DNA of 45,660 bases from CAYUIS01 sp964444825 (lineage in GTDB: Bacteria > Chloroflexota > Anaerolineae > B4-G1), in assembly GCA_964444825.1 (NCBI GenBank), contig CAYUIS010000024.1, forward strand, positions 1-45,660, in the 5' to 3' direction. Shown piece by piece: positions 16,401 to 24,721 of this stretch. The first letter of the stretch is position 1, and each line of letters opens with the position of its first letter. Both the position numbers and the translations under genes were made by a program. The notes beneath the pieces are model-generated. The model worked only from the letters and a program-made list of their open reading frames with translations. It was not told where the DNA came from and did not search any database.

Positions 16401-18262
16401 GTCCTGTCCCCAACGCCGTCGATGGTGTAGGTGCCCGTGGCGACGTTGCAGATCTCGATCTCATAGTCCACTGTCTCGTCCACAAACACCTCGGTGGGGT
16501 CGACCTCTTTGTCGAGCGAGAACGGAGACTCGATCAACACTGGGGCCTCTAATATACCTGGGATGGTTGTCCAGGGGCTGAAGGCTGAGAGGCCATTCTT
16601 GTACTTTATCAGGGGAGCGCCGATGGCCACCGCGTGAAAAGAGAGCACCTTCTGCCCGTAGGCCGGTACGCTCAGGTTATCCCATACGACTGGGTTGTGC
16701 CGGTATCCCAGTTCCGGTGTTGGTCCGTAGAGCATATCGATAAAGTGGAAATCGGCGGGCAGCGTGTCGGTGAGCCGGATGTCCGTCATCTCGTCGTCGC
16801 CCAGGTTGTCGAGGGTGATGGTGTAGGTCACGATTTCTCCGGACAGGACGCTAGCAGGCTCCGCCATCTTGTCGAGCACGATCTGGCGGGTCACTCTTGC
16901 CTGGGAAGGCTTTTGGTCCTGCATATCGCAAATAGTCAGCCCTGGCGCGAAGGCCGATAGTTCGTTTTTATAGTCCTTATACGCGGAGCCGATGTCAATG
17001 TGGTAAGGCACCCAGGCGCTGAAGGAGAAACTCAGCACACCTCCGGGGGATATCTCCAATTCATCCCAGACTACCTGGGGTGTGGTAGTGATAGGTGAGG
17101 GACCGCCGTCCAGCATATGCAGGAATGTGAACTGGTTAGGTGTGCCGGGAAGCGTGTCCGTCACACGCAGGTTCTCCAAGCGTCGATCGTGGAGAGGATT
17201 GTAGATACTGACGGTGTAGGTGACGACGCCGCCGGGGAACACCTCGTACCATTTTGGCGGTGGTTCCGAGGTCTCGATCGTCTTTTCCAGAACATCGTCT
17301 ATGGGGATCTCGAGCTTTTCGCCCGCTACCGGCTGTATGGTCTCGTTGGCGCTCACGATATAGGTCAGGTTCTTTAGCTTGGGAGCCGGGCAGAAGGGCA
17401 TACTGTTGGTCAATCGTACCGTAAAGCTCACTTCTGTGGTTGCACCCCGGTCCAATGGGGCCGGCAGGTGCCAGATCATCACCCCGCCACCGGAAGTGGG
17501 CGAATAGAAACCAGAACCGCTGGCGGCGTAGAATATGGCGTTCAGGGGCACGGTGTCAGTGATCACGATGCCGGTAGCGGGGATTACGTCGGCGCGATTC
17601 TTATTTTCCAGTGTGAGCGTAAACGTCACCAGGCGACCAGGGCGCACTGTCTCCGGGTCGCTTTCCTTGGTCATCTGGAACACGGGCCCCACCACCAAGA
17701 CGCTGGCATCGTCTCCGGGTAGCCCTTGGGGATTTCCGGAGCTGGCTCCCGGAGTGGAGGTGGTGATGACGGCCGACATTCCGAGGAGCGGCCATCGGTC
17801 CCTGTCGTTCCAGGGAGGTTCTGCCTCAGCCGGCACCGTCGTCGTGACGGCGACCCATCCGCTGGCGCTGGCGCCGAGCTCACCCAATTGCCACTCCAGC
17901 GTATGCCCTTCATCGAAATTGCCGCTGTAGGTAAAGTTGTCTGTGGATATGATGGGATCGCTGAAAAAGCCATAGGTGTCGCTGTAGGTCTGTTTGAGGC
18001 TCAGAGTGGCGGTGATAATCACGTCGGACAGGGGTGAGGTGAGGGTATTGGTGTAGTGTGCGATGTAGGTAATCACCCCGGTGGCCAACACAGTCTCGTT
18101 AACCGCATCCACGCTGATGATCAAGTCAGGTATGGCTGCCGCGTCTCCTGGGGGGGAGGCATGGCTTGTACCGGGGCTTGGATTCAAGAAGAGGCCGAGA
18201 ACCGCCAGCGCTATCCCACTCAGAAGAATAGCCGCTGCCGCCGATAGGTAACTCCTTTTCAC
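13466..18262 (-). CDS. Giant secreted DUF11-repeat protein, twelve modules
   Basis: This 1598-residue paralogue of the downstream gene has the same signal-peptide design (M-K-R-S-Y-L-S-A, probable cut near S-H-A|S-P-P). Its eight leading modules match the neighbour's, and four further DUF11 modules are added near the C terminus. The last four resemble each other closely, for example the recurrent S-K-T-V-F-P-T-Q-T-V-N-G-G start. The protein ends S-V-F-L-P-V-L-L-R-N-Y-G-Q. The GTG at 18262 follows AAGGAGGTGCCAG, the same leader motif as in the paralogue. Both proteins keep a C-N-V-A-T-G-T-Y-T segment in module five. It is probably a structural cell-surface or adhesive protein. Confidence 0.85.
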   Translation of the reverse strand: MKRSYLSAAAAILLSGIALAVLGLFLNPSPGTSHASPPGDAAAIPDLIISVDAVNETVLATGVITYIAHYTNTLTSPLSDVIITATLSLKQTYSDTYGFFSDPIISTDNFTYSGNFDEGHTLEWQLGELGASASGWVAVTTTVPAEAEPPWNDRDRWPLLGMSAVITTSTPGASSGNPQGLPGDDASVLVVGPVFQMTKESDPETVRPGRLVTFTLTLENKNRADVIPATGIVITDTVPLNAIFYAASGSGFYSPTSGGGVMIWHLPAPLDRGATTEVSFTVRLTNSMPFCPAPKLKNLTYIVSANETIQPVAGEKLEIPIDDVLEKTIETSEPPPKWYEVFPGGVVTYTVSIYNPLHDRRLENLRVTDTLPGTPNQFTFLHMLDGGPSPITTTPQVVWDELEISPGGVLSFSFSAWVPYHIDIGSAYKDYKNELSAFAPGLTICDMQDQKPSQARVTRQIVLDKMAEPASVLSGEIVTYTITLDNLGDDEMTDIRLTDTLPADFHFIDMLYGPTPELGYRHNPVVWDNLSVPAYGQKVLSFHAVAIGAPLIKYKNGLSAFSPWTTIPGILEAPVLIESPFSLDKEVDPTEVFVDETVDYEIEICNVATGTYTIDGVGDRTHPGFIVQPPIGEETYHHENTNLDPVTLEPNDCYYYPFWAYISVDVGCGNLPHTYWNETRNVGFHLQGDPDDWWYVNPVKLAPLLIKPHVTLEKDRDHAAVLPGETLVYTITLTNISSIPVTDITIQDTLPGDGEEDGDFAYLDTVPGYPAPDTVVGNSLEWRDLSIQPGQELVLAFRVQVPESISYGKYKNEVYASTSDLACVETIEPAAQVQVVAEIIELTKEATPEEAAPLGLVRYEIELKNLDSVPITGVTIIDTLPSTAGYDFEFVGMASDGPEPSEVNGNQVIWRDLTIPGSEKLELEFDARTVVLYGLYPNKIEAWCPRSQTITPKVPPGTAAPVNVMPSVLVAKTVFPTQTINGTYVIYTITVHNQTDDPLTDLRITDTLPSGFRYWQTLEGPTPWYPRPERDYAVWELDIDKQAIEDIVFRVRVGSDVPSGSFYNRVDGYSPDALIPGVGDSAPVLVEATGAPYLSLEKTVAPSQTVNGETVIYTVTLDNLTADVYAGVRITDTLPDGFYFVKMLGTDPVLPITTSPQVIWEMDELSSYANHDFRYQAQVGYSVDTGTYTSTVEARIPPYTLLEVEGTAPVEVDATAESGIFTSKTVVPTRTVNGGNVTYTIVFTNQTDAVLENVHITDILPDGFSFLQMEIGPTPVVTSPHVEWEMTQVGVGESRELKFQARVGLGVRSGTHANTVEGFVPPFTTFGAAETAAVNVDGIMPLASISKTVFPTQTVNGGKLSYTITLENQSDETIENVHITDTLPTGFGFYASPGAGFTLVFTSPQVVWDLGELGARESQAIILKAQVGDDVPLGVYTNTVQGYSSSGPILGVEGTAPVQVVAGAFLSKTVSPAQTANGGIVTYTITLENQSETTIEDVHITDTLPAGFGFREMLPLGPTPVLTFPQIVWDLANVGPGENKELAFRVLVEPDVASGVYRNTVEGYSPASLIVGVRAIAPVKVEGTQSVFLPVLLRNYGQ

Positions 18263-18405
18263 CTGGCACCTCCTTGGGCTAGACTTTGTAATAACCTGGA
18301 GCATGATGAAGCGGATTCGTTGATAAAGGGCCACGCGAGCCTTGCTGGATGCCTGCTGTCCCAATCGGGGGCGAGTGGTGACATCTCAGATGCGGCACGA
18401 ACTCG

Positions 18406-18434
18406 ATTATATCACAGAATGGACGCACTTTGAA
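18406..18434 (-). promoter_or_regulatory. Strong extended -10 promoter of the DUF11 pair
   Basis: On the minus strand TTCAAA (18429-18434) is followed after 17 bases by TATAAT (18406-18411), preceded by TGA as in an extended -10. Transcription would start near 18399 and leave a leader of about 137 bases. It lies just downstream of the lipoprotein stop, so the two giant genes can be expressed independently of it. Confidence 0.65.
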
Positions 18435-18458
18435 ATATGCGCAGGGACCTATCGCCCA

Positions 18459-19718
18459 CTATGGAACCTGGATACGGAGGAACACGGGATCTACCCGAAA
18501 GTTCACCATAGAGATCTGCACATCCTCGTGGATCAGCGAGGCGTAACAGTATTGTGGATTGCGGGCCTCGATCACGTCTAGGAAGCGGATGCCGCCGGTG
18601 ACGACTGTCCGTCCCCAGGCTGGAAGGTAGGTGTGGCCTGCTCCATCTGTCACCAGGTCGTCTGCGCTCCCTATGGCCCAGCGCCAGGGGTGATCTATGG
18701 CGCTGGTCTCACAATGAATGCCCACGCGGAAGGCTCCAGACTGTTCGTATTCGCCCAGTGTGGCATAGTTTTGATTGCTGTCGTACACGGTGCCGGGCGG
18801 AGGGCCACTCGTGCGGATGGGTACAACGCTGTCATTCTCGATCGTCAACGTGAAGTAGAGTGTACCGCCCAGCGGAATGGTTGAGGTTGACCATTCCACC
18901 TCGCCGTTATAGATGTATGCCCGGGGCACCCCGCCGTTTTCGATGGTCAGTGTGCCGGTCGCTGCCGTCCATTGACCGAGCGTGTCCCGAGCGCGCATGG
19001 TCACGTTGTACGTGCCATCGGGTGGTGGATCTGCTCCATGATCGACGCCAGCGTCGTAGTCAAACTCGTGCCATCCAGCTTCGTCGAACGGCGTGACCGT
19101 CTCTTTTTCCATCACGTGATAGCGCACACCATCTTCTCCCTCAAGATAGACAGTCAGCTCCGCCACGTCCTTTTTTAGATTCACGTTGATGGTAGCCCGG
19201 TCAGCAATGCTGTCCCGATTGGGGCTAAAGATGGGGGGGTGAATACTGAAACCGCGCAGTTCGGGCAGGACTGTATCGGCGTCAGCGATGGTCAGTGTGC
19301 CAGTCGCCTGCTCGGAATTCCCTTGTCCATCGATCGCCTCGACCACCCAGGTGTAGGTGCCGTCCTGGAGAACGCGTTTTTCCACAGCAAAGCCGTCAAA
19401 CGTCTCGCCGGGTAGTTGGTAGCCATCCACCACGCCGGCAAAGTAAACCTGATAGGGCTCGTCAACGGAGGGAGCATGGTGAATGTGGTTGCGAAAATGG
19501 TATCTACCTCCATCCTGATCCTCAAAGTAGATCGACACCTCCGCGCTCCGGTCCAGGTTGTAGGTGATCACCAAGACGTCCGTGTCGCCATCTGCATTGG
19601 GGGTGATACGCTCTGCCGAAAACGAGACCTCGCTCAATAGTGGCTTTTCCCCGCAGCCCGTCAGGGCCAATACTGATCCAAACATCACTGCCGTCAACAA
19701 TATGTGCCAGACTCGCAT
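18459..19718 (-). CDS. Surface lipoprotein with FlgD-type Ig-like repeats
   Basis: This 419-residue protein has a lipoprotein signal ending L-T-G-C (Cys22). Two FlgD/CHU-C-like Ig segments follow, each beginning with an N-x-D-x-x-x-D turn (I-T-P-N-A-D-G-D-T-D and F-S-P-N-R-D-S-I-A-D). The C-terminal third (T-L-Y-F-T-L-T-I-E-N-D-S onward) resembles a BsuPI-like beta domain. It is probably a cell-surface structural or binding protein, and no catalytic motif was seen. GGGGGAG lies nine bases before the ATG. It lies upstream of the two DUF11 genes on the same strand and may work with them at the envelope. Confidence 0.7.
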   Translation of the reverse strand: MRVWHILLTAVMFGSVLALTGCGEKPLLSEVSFSAERITPNADGDTDVLVITYNLDRSAEVSIYFEDQDGGRYHFRNHIHHAPSVDEPYQVYFAGVVDGYQLPGETFDGFAVEKRVLQDGTYTWVVEAIDGQGNSEQATGTLTIADADTVLPELRGFSIHPPIFSPNRDSIADRATINVNLKKDVAELTVYLEGEDGVRYHVMEKETVTPFDEAGWHEFDYDAGVDHGADPPPDGTYNVTMRARDTLGQWTAATGTLTIENGGVPRAYIYNGEVEWSTSTIPLGGTLYFTLTIENDSVVPIRTSGPPPGTVYDSNQNYATLGEYEQSGAFRVGIHCETSAIDHPWRWAIGSADDLVTDGAGHTYLPAWGRTVVTGGIRFLDVIEARNPQYCYASLIHEDVQISMVNFRVDPVFLRIQVP

Positions 19719-19749
19719 ATTTGCTCCCCCAAGTTAGGATTCGAGGAAA

Positions 19750-19778
19750 AGTCTACCACAGGTTGGCCGATTCGTAAA
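19750..19778 (-). promoter_or_regulatory. Possible promoter of the Ig-like lipoprotein gene
   Basis: TTTACG (19773-19778) and TAGACT (19750-19755) on the minus strand are 17 bases apart. Both hexamers are imperfect matches to consensus. Confidence 0.4.
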
Positions 19779-19852
19779 CTTGCACGCCCGTCGGCGCGCG
19801 AACTGGGGTCACGTGCGAATCCAAACATCCACACGTCGGACAGCGGCTGAGC

Positions 19853-19880
19853 TTGCATTTCCTAGGAAAAGGAGTACAAT
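19853..19880 (+). promoter_or_regulatory. Probable promoter of folC-lon
   Basis: TTGCAT at 19853-19858 and TACAAT at 19875-19880 are separated by 16 bases. The predicted transcript start near 19887 leaves a 25-base leader that includes AGGGTGG before the ATG at 19912. Confidence 0.55.
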
Positions 19881-19911
19881 CCGCAGCCAGTCCAAACAGG
19901 GTGGAACAAGA

Positions 19912-21264
19912 ATGGGTTACCCCGAGACCATTGCGTATCTTTACAGCCTCATAGACTACGAAAAGATGCGCATTGAGCGCTATACGCCCGAGTCGCACAA
20001 TCTTCCGCGAGTCGAACGACTGTTGACGGCAATGGGCAACCCTCACAACCGTTTCCGGGCGGTGCATATTGCCGGTACGAAGGGCAAGGGTTCGGCAGCG
20101 GCGATGTGTGAGGCCTGCCTGCGAGCCGCGGGCTACTGTACTGGCCTCTACATCTCCCCTCATCTCCATACTTTCCGCGAGCGCATCCAGGTGGGCGGAA
20201 ACAAGATCGCGCAGGAAGATGTGGTCACTTTGGTCGAACAAGCTCGACCGCTGATTGACCACATACCGGATGTAACATACTTTGAGGCTATCACGGCGAT
20301 TGGTTTTCTGCACTTTGCTCGCTCTGATGTGGACGTTGCGGTGGTTGAGGTGGGACTGGGCGGGCGACTGGATGCCACCAATGTATTGACACCTGAGGTG
20401 GCCGTGATCACTTCCCTCAGCCTAGAACACACCTATCTACTGGGTGACACGCTAGCCGAGATCGCCTACGAGAAGGCAGGTATCATCAAGACTGGCGTGC
20501 CGACCGTGAGCGCGCCGCAGCGGGCTGAGGCCATCCAAGTGATTGAGAGGATAGGGCGCGAACGAGAGTCGCCGCTGATAGAGGTCGGACGTGATTGGGA
20601 CTATCAACCCGGCCACATGGACCTGGATGGTCAGCAGTTCACGGTCAGGCGCGTTTCCGATGGCGGCTCGGAATTGGACGGTGAGTACTGGATCCCGTTG
20701 ATAGGCCGCCATCAAGTGGAGAACGCGGCCTGTGCCGTTGCCACACTGGACATCCTGAGTCAGCAGGGCCTTTGTATCCCCGGTGATGCTGTGCAGCAAG
20801 GACTGCGGGCGGTGCGCTGGCCGGGACGGATGGAGATCCTCAGTCGTGAGCCTTTGGTGGTCGGGGATGGGGCGCACAACCCTTACTCCATGCAAGTGCT
20901 GCGCGCTGCGCTGGAGGAGTGGTTCCCTGGCAAGCGGTGGGTGGTGATCTTTGGAGCGTCGGCTGACAAGGATATTGCTGGCATGCTGGATATCCTTCTG
21001 CCGGTCAGCGACTATGTCATTGTTACACGTTCAGATCACCCCCGTGCAGCGGCGCCGGTGGAGTTGGCTGACGCCGTCGCCAGGGCGGGCGGTGGAGCCG
21101 AGGTCAGTGTGAATGTGAGGAAATCGATCCGGCGCGGCCTGGCGATGATGGACCCCGGGAGCGGACTATTGATGACCGGCTCCCTCCACCTCGTAGCCGA
21201 TGCCCGAGAGGAATGGGCCCGGTATGTTGGATCTCCGTTGCCGGATGACGATGGTAGGGAATAG
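19912..21264 (+). CDS. folC: Bifunctional folylpolyglutamate synthase / dihydrofolate synthase
   Basis: This 450-residue Mur-ligase-family enzyme adds glutamate to dihydropteroate or folates using ATP. Seen: the ATP-binding loop H-I-A-G-T-K-G-K-G-S near residue 53, the T-Y-F-E-A-I-T-A-I-G segment, the E-V-G-L-G-G-R-L-D-A-T-N motif near 145, and H-N-P-Y-S-M in the C-terminal domain. All are diagnostic of FolC. The ATG at 19912 is chosen because the family starts with a short Y-x-x-x-x-x-Y-L segment. An upstream frame extension would carry basic, non-conserved sequence. The lon gene follows after six bases. Confidence 0.93.
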   Translation: MGYPETIAYLYSLIDYEKMRIERYTPESHNLPRVERLLTAMGNPHNRFRAVHIAGTKGKGSAAAMCEACLRAAGYCTGLYISPHLHTFRERIQVGGNKIAQEDVVTLVEQARPLIDHIPDVTYFEAITAIGFLHFARSDVDVAVVEVGLGGRLDATNVLTPEVAVITSLSLEHTYLLGDTLAEIAYEKAGIIKTGVPTVSAPQRAEAIQVIERIGRERESPLIEVGRDWDYQPGHMDLDGQQFTVRRVSDGGSELDGEYWIPLIGRHQVENAACAVATLDILSQQGLCIPGDAVQQGLRAVRWPGRMEILSREPLVVGDGAHNPYSMQVLRAALEEWFPGKRWVVIFGASADKDIAGMLDILLPVSDYVIVTRSDHPRAAAPVELADAVARAGGGAEVSVNVRKSIRRGLAMMDPGSGLLMTGSLHLVADAREEWARYVGSPLPDDDGRE

Positions 21265-21270
21265 GATTAT

Positions 21271-23697
21271 ATGACTTGGGATAGGATGTTCCGAGATTGG
21301 TGGTCGCAAGTCGGGTGGGCACAGGGGGCCCCGTTTTCATTGGATGATGTGGACTTTGAGGTAGAGGATACAAGAACGCCATCAGAAGAAGCCTTTGAAG
21401 CGCCGGTTCTGCCCTTGCGCGATATCGTAATGTTCCCCCGCATGGTCACACCGCTGTTTGTTGGTCGGGAGCCCTCGATAGAGGCCATTGAGGTGGCGCA
21501 CGAGCAGGGTGAGCCCCTCTTGGCTATCGCTCAACGGGATGCCGACGTTATGGATCTGGGGCCTGATGACCTTTTCACATTTGGCGTTGAGGTTGACATC
21601 GGCCGCACGTTGCGCATGCCTGATGGGACGATAAACCTGCTCAGCCAGGGGCTGCAACGAGTTCAAGTTGTCGAGTACGTCCATTTTGAGCCGTACGTCC
21701 GTGTTCGCGCTCTGCCAATCTATGAGGTGCCAGAAAAGACCCCTCTGACTGAGGCCTTGATGCGGGCAGTGTTGGCGCTGTTCGAGAAAGTGGTGCAACT
21801 GAACCGCAACCTGCCTGAGGATGCCTATGTTTTTGCGATGAACTTGGATGATCCCGGTTGGTTGGCTGACCTCATCGCACAAGCGCTGGACCTGGAGGTG
21901 GCTGAGCGACAAGCGGTTCTTGAAACCCTTGACATTGGCACTCGGCTGCAGCGGGTGAGTGTTCTGCTGGCGCAGGAACTGGATGTGCTCGAGCTGGAGG
22001 ATCAGATTCACTCACGGGTCCAACAGGAGCTTGACAAAACTCAACGTGAGTACTTTTTGCGTGAGCAGATGAAGGTCATCCAGACCGAGTTGGGTGAAGC
22101 CGACATCTACACGCAGGAGATCAACGAGCTCCGTGAAAAGATCGCCAAGGTAGAGTTCCCCGACGAAACCCGATCTCGCGCTGAGAAGGAACTGGGCCGT
22201 CTGGCATCGTTGCCACCAATGTCGCCCGAGACTGGCATCATCCGCACGTATCTTGATTGGTTGATCGAACTACCGTGGTCGGAGACTACTGAGGACAACC
22301 TGGACGTTAAACACGTGGAAGAGGTTCTAGAGTCTCGTCACTTCGGTTTGCCCAAAGCCAAAGAGCGTATTCTGGAATACATTGCGGTGAGGCGTCTGGC
22401 GGCTGACAAAATGCGCAGTCCTATCCTGTGTTTTGTGGGTCCGCCTGGTACTGGGAAGACCTCGTTGGGCCAATCTGTGGCTGAGGCGCTGGGCCGCAAG
22501 TTCGTCCGGGTGAGCCTGGGAGGGGTGCGCGACGAGGCGGAGATCCGCGGGCATCGTCGGACCTATATTGGTTCCTTGCCAGGGCGTGTCATTCAGACCA
22601 TGCGGCGGGCCGGCACGATTAACCCGCTTTTTATGCTCGATGAGGTGGACAAGCTGGGCCTGGACTTTCGGGGTGACCCGTCTGCGGCTTTGCTCGAAGT
22701 TCTCGATCCTGAGCAGAACCATGCCTTCTCCGATCACTATCTAGAGGTGCCATACGATCTCTCAAAGGTGCTCTTTATCACCACGGCCAATATCCTCGAT
22801 CCCATTCCACCTGCCTTGCAGGACCGTATGGAGGTCATCGGGTTCCCTGGGTACATCGATGAGGAGAAGCTCGAGATCGCGCGCAGATTCCTGATCCCGC
22901 GCCAGTTGGAGGAGCACGGGCTGGCAGAAGCTGAGATACTGCTTACCGAGAGTGCGCTGCGGGTCATTATCCGGGACTATACCTACGAAGCCGGTGTGCG
23001 CAATCTGGAGCGCGGTATCGCCAATATCTGTCGAAAGGTGGCCCGACGCGTTGCTGAAGGGGGCACAGCGCCGCGTCGGGTTTTGGCCAGCTCTCTCACT
23101 CGTTACCTTGGACCGCCGCAATTCACCCATAGCCTGGTGGAGAAGCAGGATGGGATCGGTATCGTCACTGGGGTAGCCTGGACGGAAGCCGGCGGGGATC
23201 TGATGCCGGTGGAAGCTGTGTTGATGCCCGGCAAGGGGAACCTAATGCTGACTGGACAATTGGGGGAAATCTTGCAAGAATCAGCGCAGGCGGCCCTAAG
23301 CTACGCGCGCTCCCGCTGTGAGGACTATGATATCGATCCGGATGTCTTTGACAAGACCGACATCCACATCCATCTTCCGGAAGGTGCAATCCCCAAGGAC
23401 GGCCCGTCCGCGGGAATCACCATTGCTACGGCGCTCATATCCGCTCTGACCGGCCGGGCTGTGCATCACGAAGTTGGGATGACGGGGGAAATCACGCTGC
23501 GAGGCCGTGTGTTGCCCGTTGGCGGTCTTAAGGAAAAGATGCTGACGGCGTACAGGGCTGGTCTCAAAACCATAATCATCCCCAAGCGCAACGAGAAGGA
23601 TCTGACTGAAATACCTTCACGCGTGAAACGCGGTATTCGCATGGTTTTGGCGGATCAGATGGAAGAGGTGCTTGCAGAGGCTTTACTGCCCTCCTAG
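21271..23697 (+). CDS. lon: ATP-dependent protease La (Lon)
   Basis: This 808-residue cytosolic AAA+ protease degrades misfolded and regulatory proteins. Domains in order are an N-terminal Lon substrate-binding domain (about 45-240), the AAA+ module with Walker A G-P-P-G-T-G-K-T (390-397) and Walker B L-D-E (456-458), and the C-terminal protease domain with Ser713 in G-P-S-A-G and Lys756 in G-L-K-E-K. Both catalytic residues are present. It is close to the usual length of about 800. A short acidic N-terminal extension (W-W-S-Q, then D-D-V-D-F-E-V-E-D) precedes the Lon domain. The 3' end overlaps the end of the convergent DUF2877 gene by 15 bases. Confidence 0.96.
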   Translation: MTWDRMFRDWWSQVGWAQGAPFSLDDVDFEVEDTRTPSEEAFEAPVLPLRDIVMFPRMVTPLFVGREPSIEAIEVAHEQGEPLLAIAQRDADVMDLGPDDLFTFGVEVDIGRTLRMPDGTINLLSQGLQRVQVVEYVHFEPYVRVRALPIYEVPEKTPLTEALMRAVLALFEKVVQLNRNLPEDAYVFAMNLDDPGWLADLIAQALDLEVAERQAVLETLDIGTRLQRVSVLLAQELDVLELEDQIHSRVQQELDKTQREYFLREQMKVIQTELGEADIYTQEINELREKIAKVEFPDETRSRAEKELGRLASLPPMSPETGIIRTYLDWLIELPWSETTEDNLDVKHVEEVLESRHFGLPKAKERILEYIAVRRLAADKMRSPILCFVGPPGTGKTSLGQSVAEALGRKFVRVSLGGVRDEAEIRGHRRTYIGSLPGRVIQTMRRAGTINPLFMLDEVDKLGLDFRGDPSAALLEVLDPEQNHAFSDHYLEVPYDLSKVLFITTANILDPIPPALQDRMEVIGFPGYIDEEKLEIARRFLIPRQLEEHGLAEAEILLTESALRVIIRDYTYEAGVRNLERGIANICRKVARRVAEGGTAPRRVLASSLTRYLGPPQFTHSLVEKQDGIGIVTGVAWTEAGGDLMPVEAVLMPGKGNLMLTGQLGEILQESAQAALSYARSRCEDYDIDPDVFDKTDIHIHLPEGAIPKDGPSAGITIATALISALTGRAVHHEVGMTGEITLRGRVLPVGGLKEKMLTAYRAGLKTIIIPKRNEKDLTEIPSRVKRGIRMVLADQMEEVLAEALLPS

Positions 23698-24579
23698 CGC
23701 TGAGGCACAATAGAGGAATCCTGCCAGGCTATCTGCGCCGGATGTCGCCCCGGTGCTCAAGACCCGCTGTACGGCCGCCGAGAGCCTGGTCCTCTGTGTC
23801 AAACTTGATCCTTCCGCCAGAGCCTCCAACAGGCCGTGCCACGCTGCACTACATTCCCCGTGGGCGCCTGCCCGTAGAAGAGCCGCCGAGAGGGTTGTGG
23901 TTCGAGACTCACTCACGTCTGCTATCGTCTGGCAGAGAGACTCGGGGGTGGGGCGGTTCAGCCAGATCCACACCATCACGCCCGTGAGAAAGTCATCTCC
24001 TGCCGGGGTCAGACCATTTCCCAATCCGGCCAGTCTGGTGGCTCCTTCGCGTAGTTGAGCCGAGTCGCCGCGGCAGCCTTCGATCAGCGTTTCCGCAGCC
24101 CCTTGAGCTGAGCGAAGAATGGCTCTCGCGGACATGTTGCCGGCTGGCGTAGCTCCCAGCAACGGCAGCAGGCTGCCGCTCGGGGCATGGCGGAGGCACA
24201 GGGCGCGCAGAAAGGCCGCGTGTGAGGCCATAACAGCGCACTGGCTCTGCAGCGCTTCCCAGTCTGGGCAGGGCTCCCAGATTCCTGCTTTTCTCAGGTC
24301 AACTTTCAGTCCACCGATCCGAATCCGCATTTTCCCTAATACCGCTGGAGTGGAAGGCTCAACCTGTGCGAGCAGCCCTGGTGGACCGTCAACGACGATG
24401 TTGAGGGGCCCGTTGCCGATCTCGGGGAGCACCAGCGCCAGGACGCTACGGTCAGCGCTGACCAAATTGCAGGCTCTGGCGAACGCACTCAGGACGTGGG
24501 CAGGAGACTCGTCGTCTGATAGCCTCCTCAGTCTCTCTTGCACCGATCTACTGACAGAACAGGCAGGGATTACGTGCAT
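23683..24579 (-). CDS. DUF2877 (AllH-like) protein
   Basis: This 298-residue protein has the hallmark of the DUF2877 family, G-L-G-N-G-L-T-P-A-G-D-D-F-L-T-G, around residues 188-203. E. coli YlbF/AllH, a subunit implicated in oxamate carbamoyltransferase of allantoin degradation, belongs to this family. The partners AllF (FdrA-like) and AllG are not in the window, so the function is open. A good -10 element ends only nine bases before the ATG, which suggests a nearly leaderless message. No Shine-Dalgarno sequence is visible. Its presence alongside xanthine-dehydrogenase-type genes makes a role in purine breakdown conceivable. Confidence 0.7.
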   Translation of the reverse strand: MHVIPACSVSRSVQERLRRLSDDESPAHVLSAFARACNLVSADRSVLALVLPEIGNGPLNIVVDGPPGLLAQVEPSTPAVLGKMRIRIGGLKVDLRKAGIWEPCPDWEALQSQCAVMASHAAFLRALCLRHAPSGSLLPLLGATPAGNMSARAILRSAQGAAETLIEGCRGDSAQLREGATRLAGLGNGLTPAGDDFLTGVMVWIWLNRPTPESLCQTIADVSESRTTTLSAALLRAGAHGECSAAWHGLLEALAEGSSLTQRTRLSAAVQRVLSTGATSGADSLAGFLYCASALGGQ

Positions 24580-24587
24580 CGGTTGGT

Positions 24588-24616
24588 GTTATAGTCCAAT
24601 TTCGAGAGAAAGTCAA
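24588..24616 (-). promoter_or_regulatory. Promoter of the DUF2877 gene, implying a leaderless transcript
   Basis: TTGACT (24611-24616) and TATAAC (24588-24593) on the minus strand are 17 bases apart. The expected transcript start, near 24581, is only one or two bases before the ATG at 24579. Confidence 0.55.
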
Positions 24617-24639
24617 AACCATTTCCGGGCTTCCAGGGC

Positions 24640-24667
24640 TGGACAAATCGTCGAAATGATGTATCAT
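24640..24667 (+). promoter_or_regulatory. Probable promoter of the M42 peptidase gene
   Basis: TGGACA (24640-24645) and TATCAT (24662-24667) each match consensus at five of six positions and are 16 bases apart. A start near 24674 leaves a leader of about 48 bases. It diverges from the DUF2877 promoter with 23 bases between the two -35 elements. Confidence 0.5.
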
Positions 24668-24721
24668 TCTGCCATTCTATTGTTATGTATTGATACGCCA
24701 TTGAGCGGGATAGGAGATCAC

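Noticed and set aside
23683..24579. An oxamate carbamoyltransferase complex
   Set aside because: Only the AllH-like DUF2877 subunit is present. No AllF or AllG partner is in the window.
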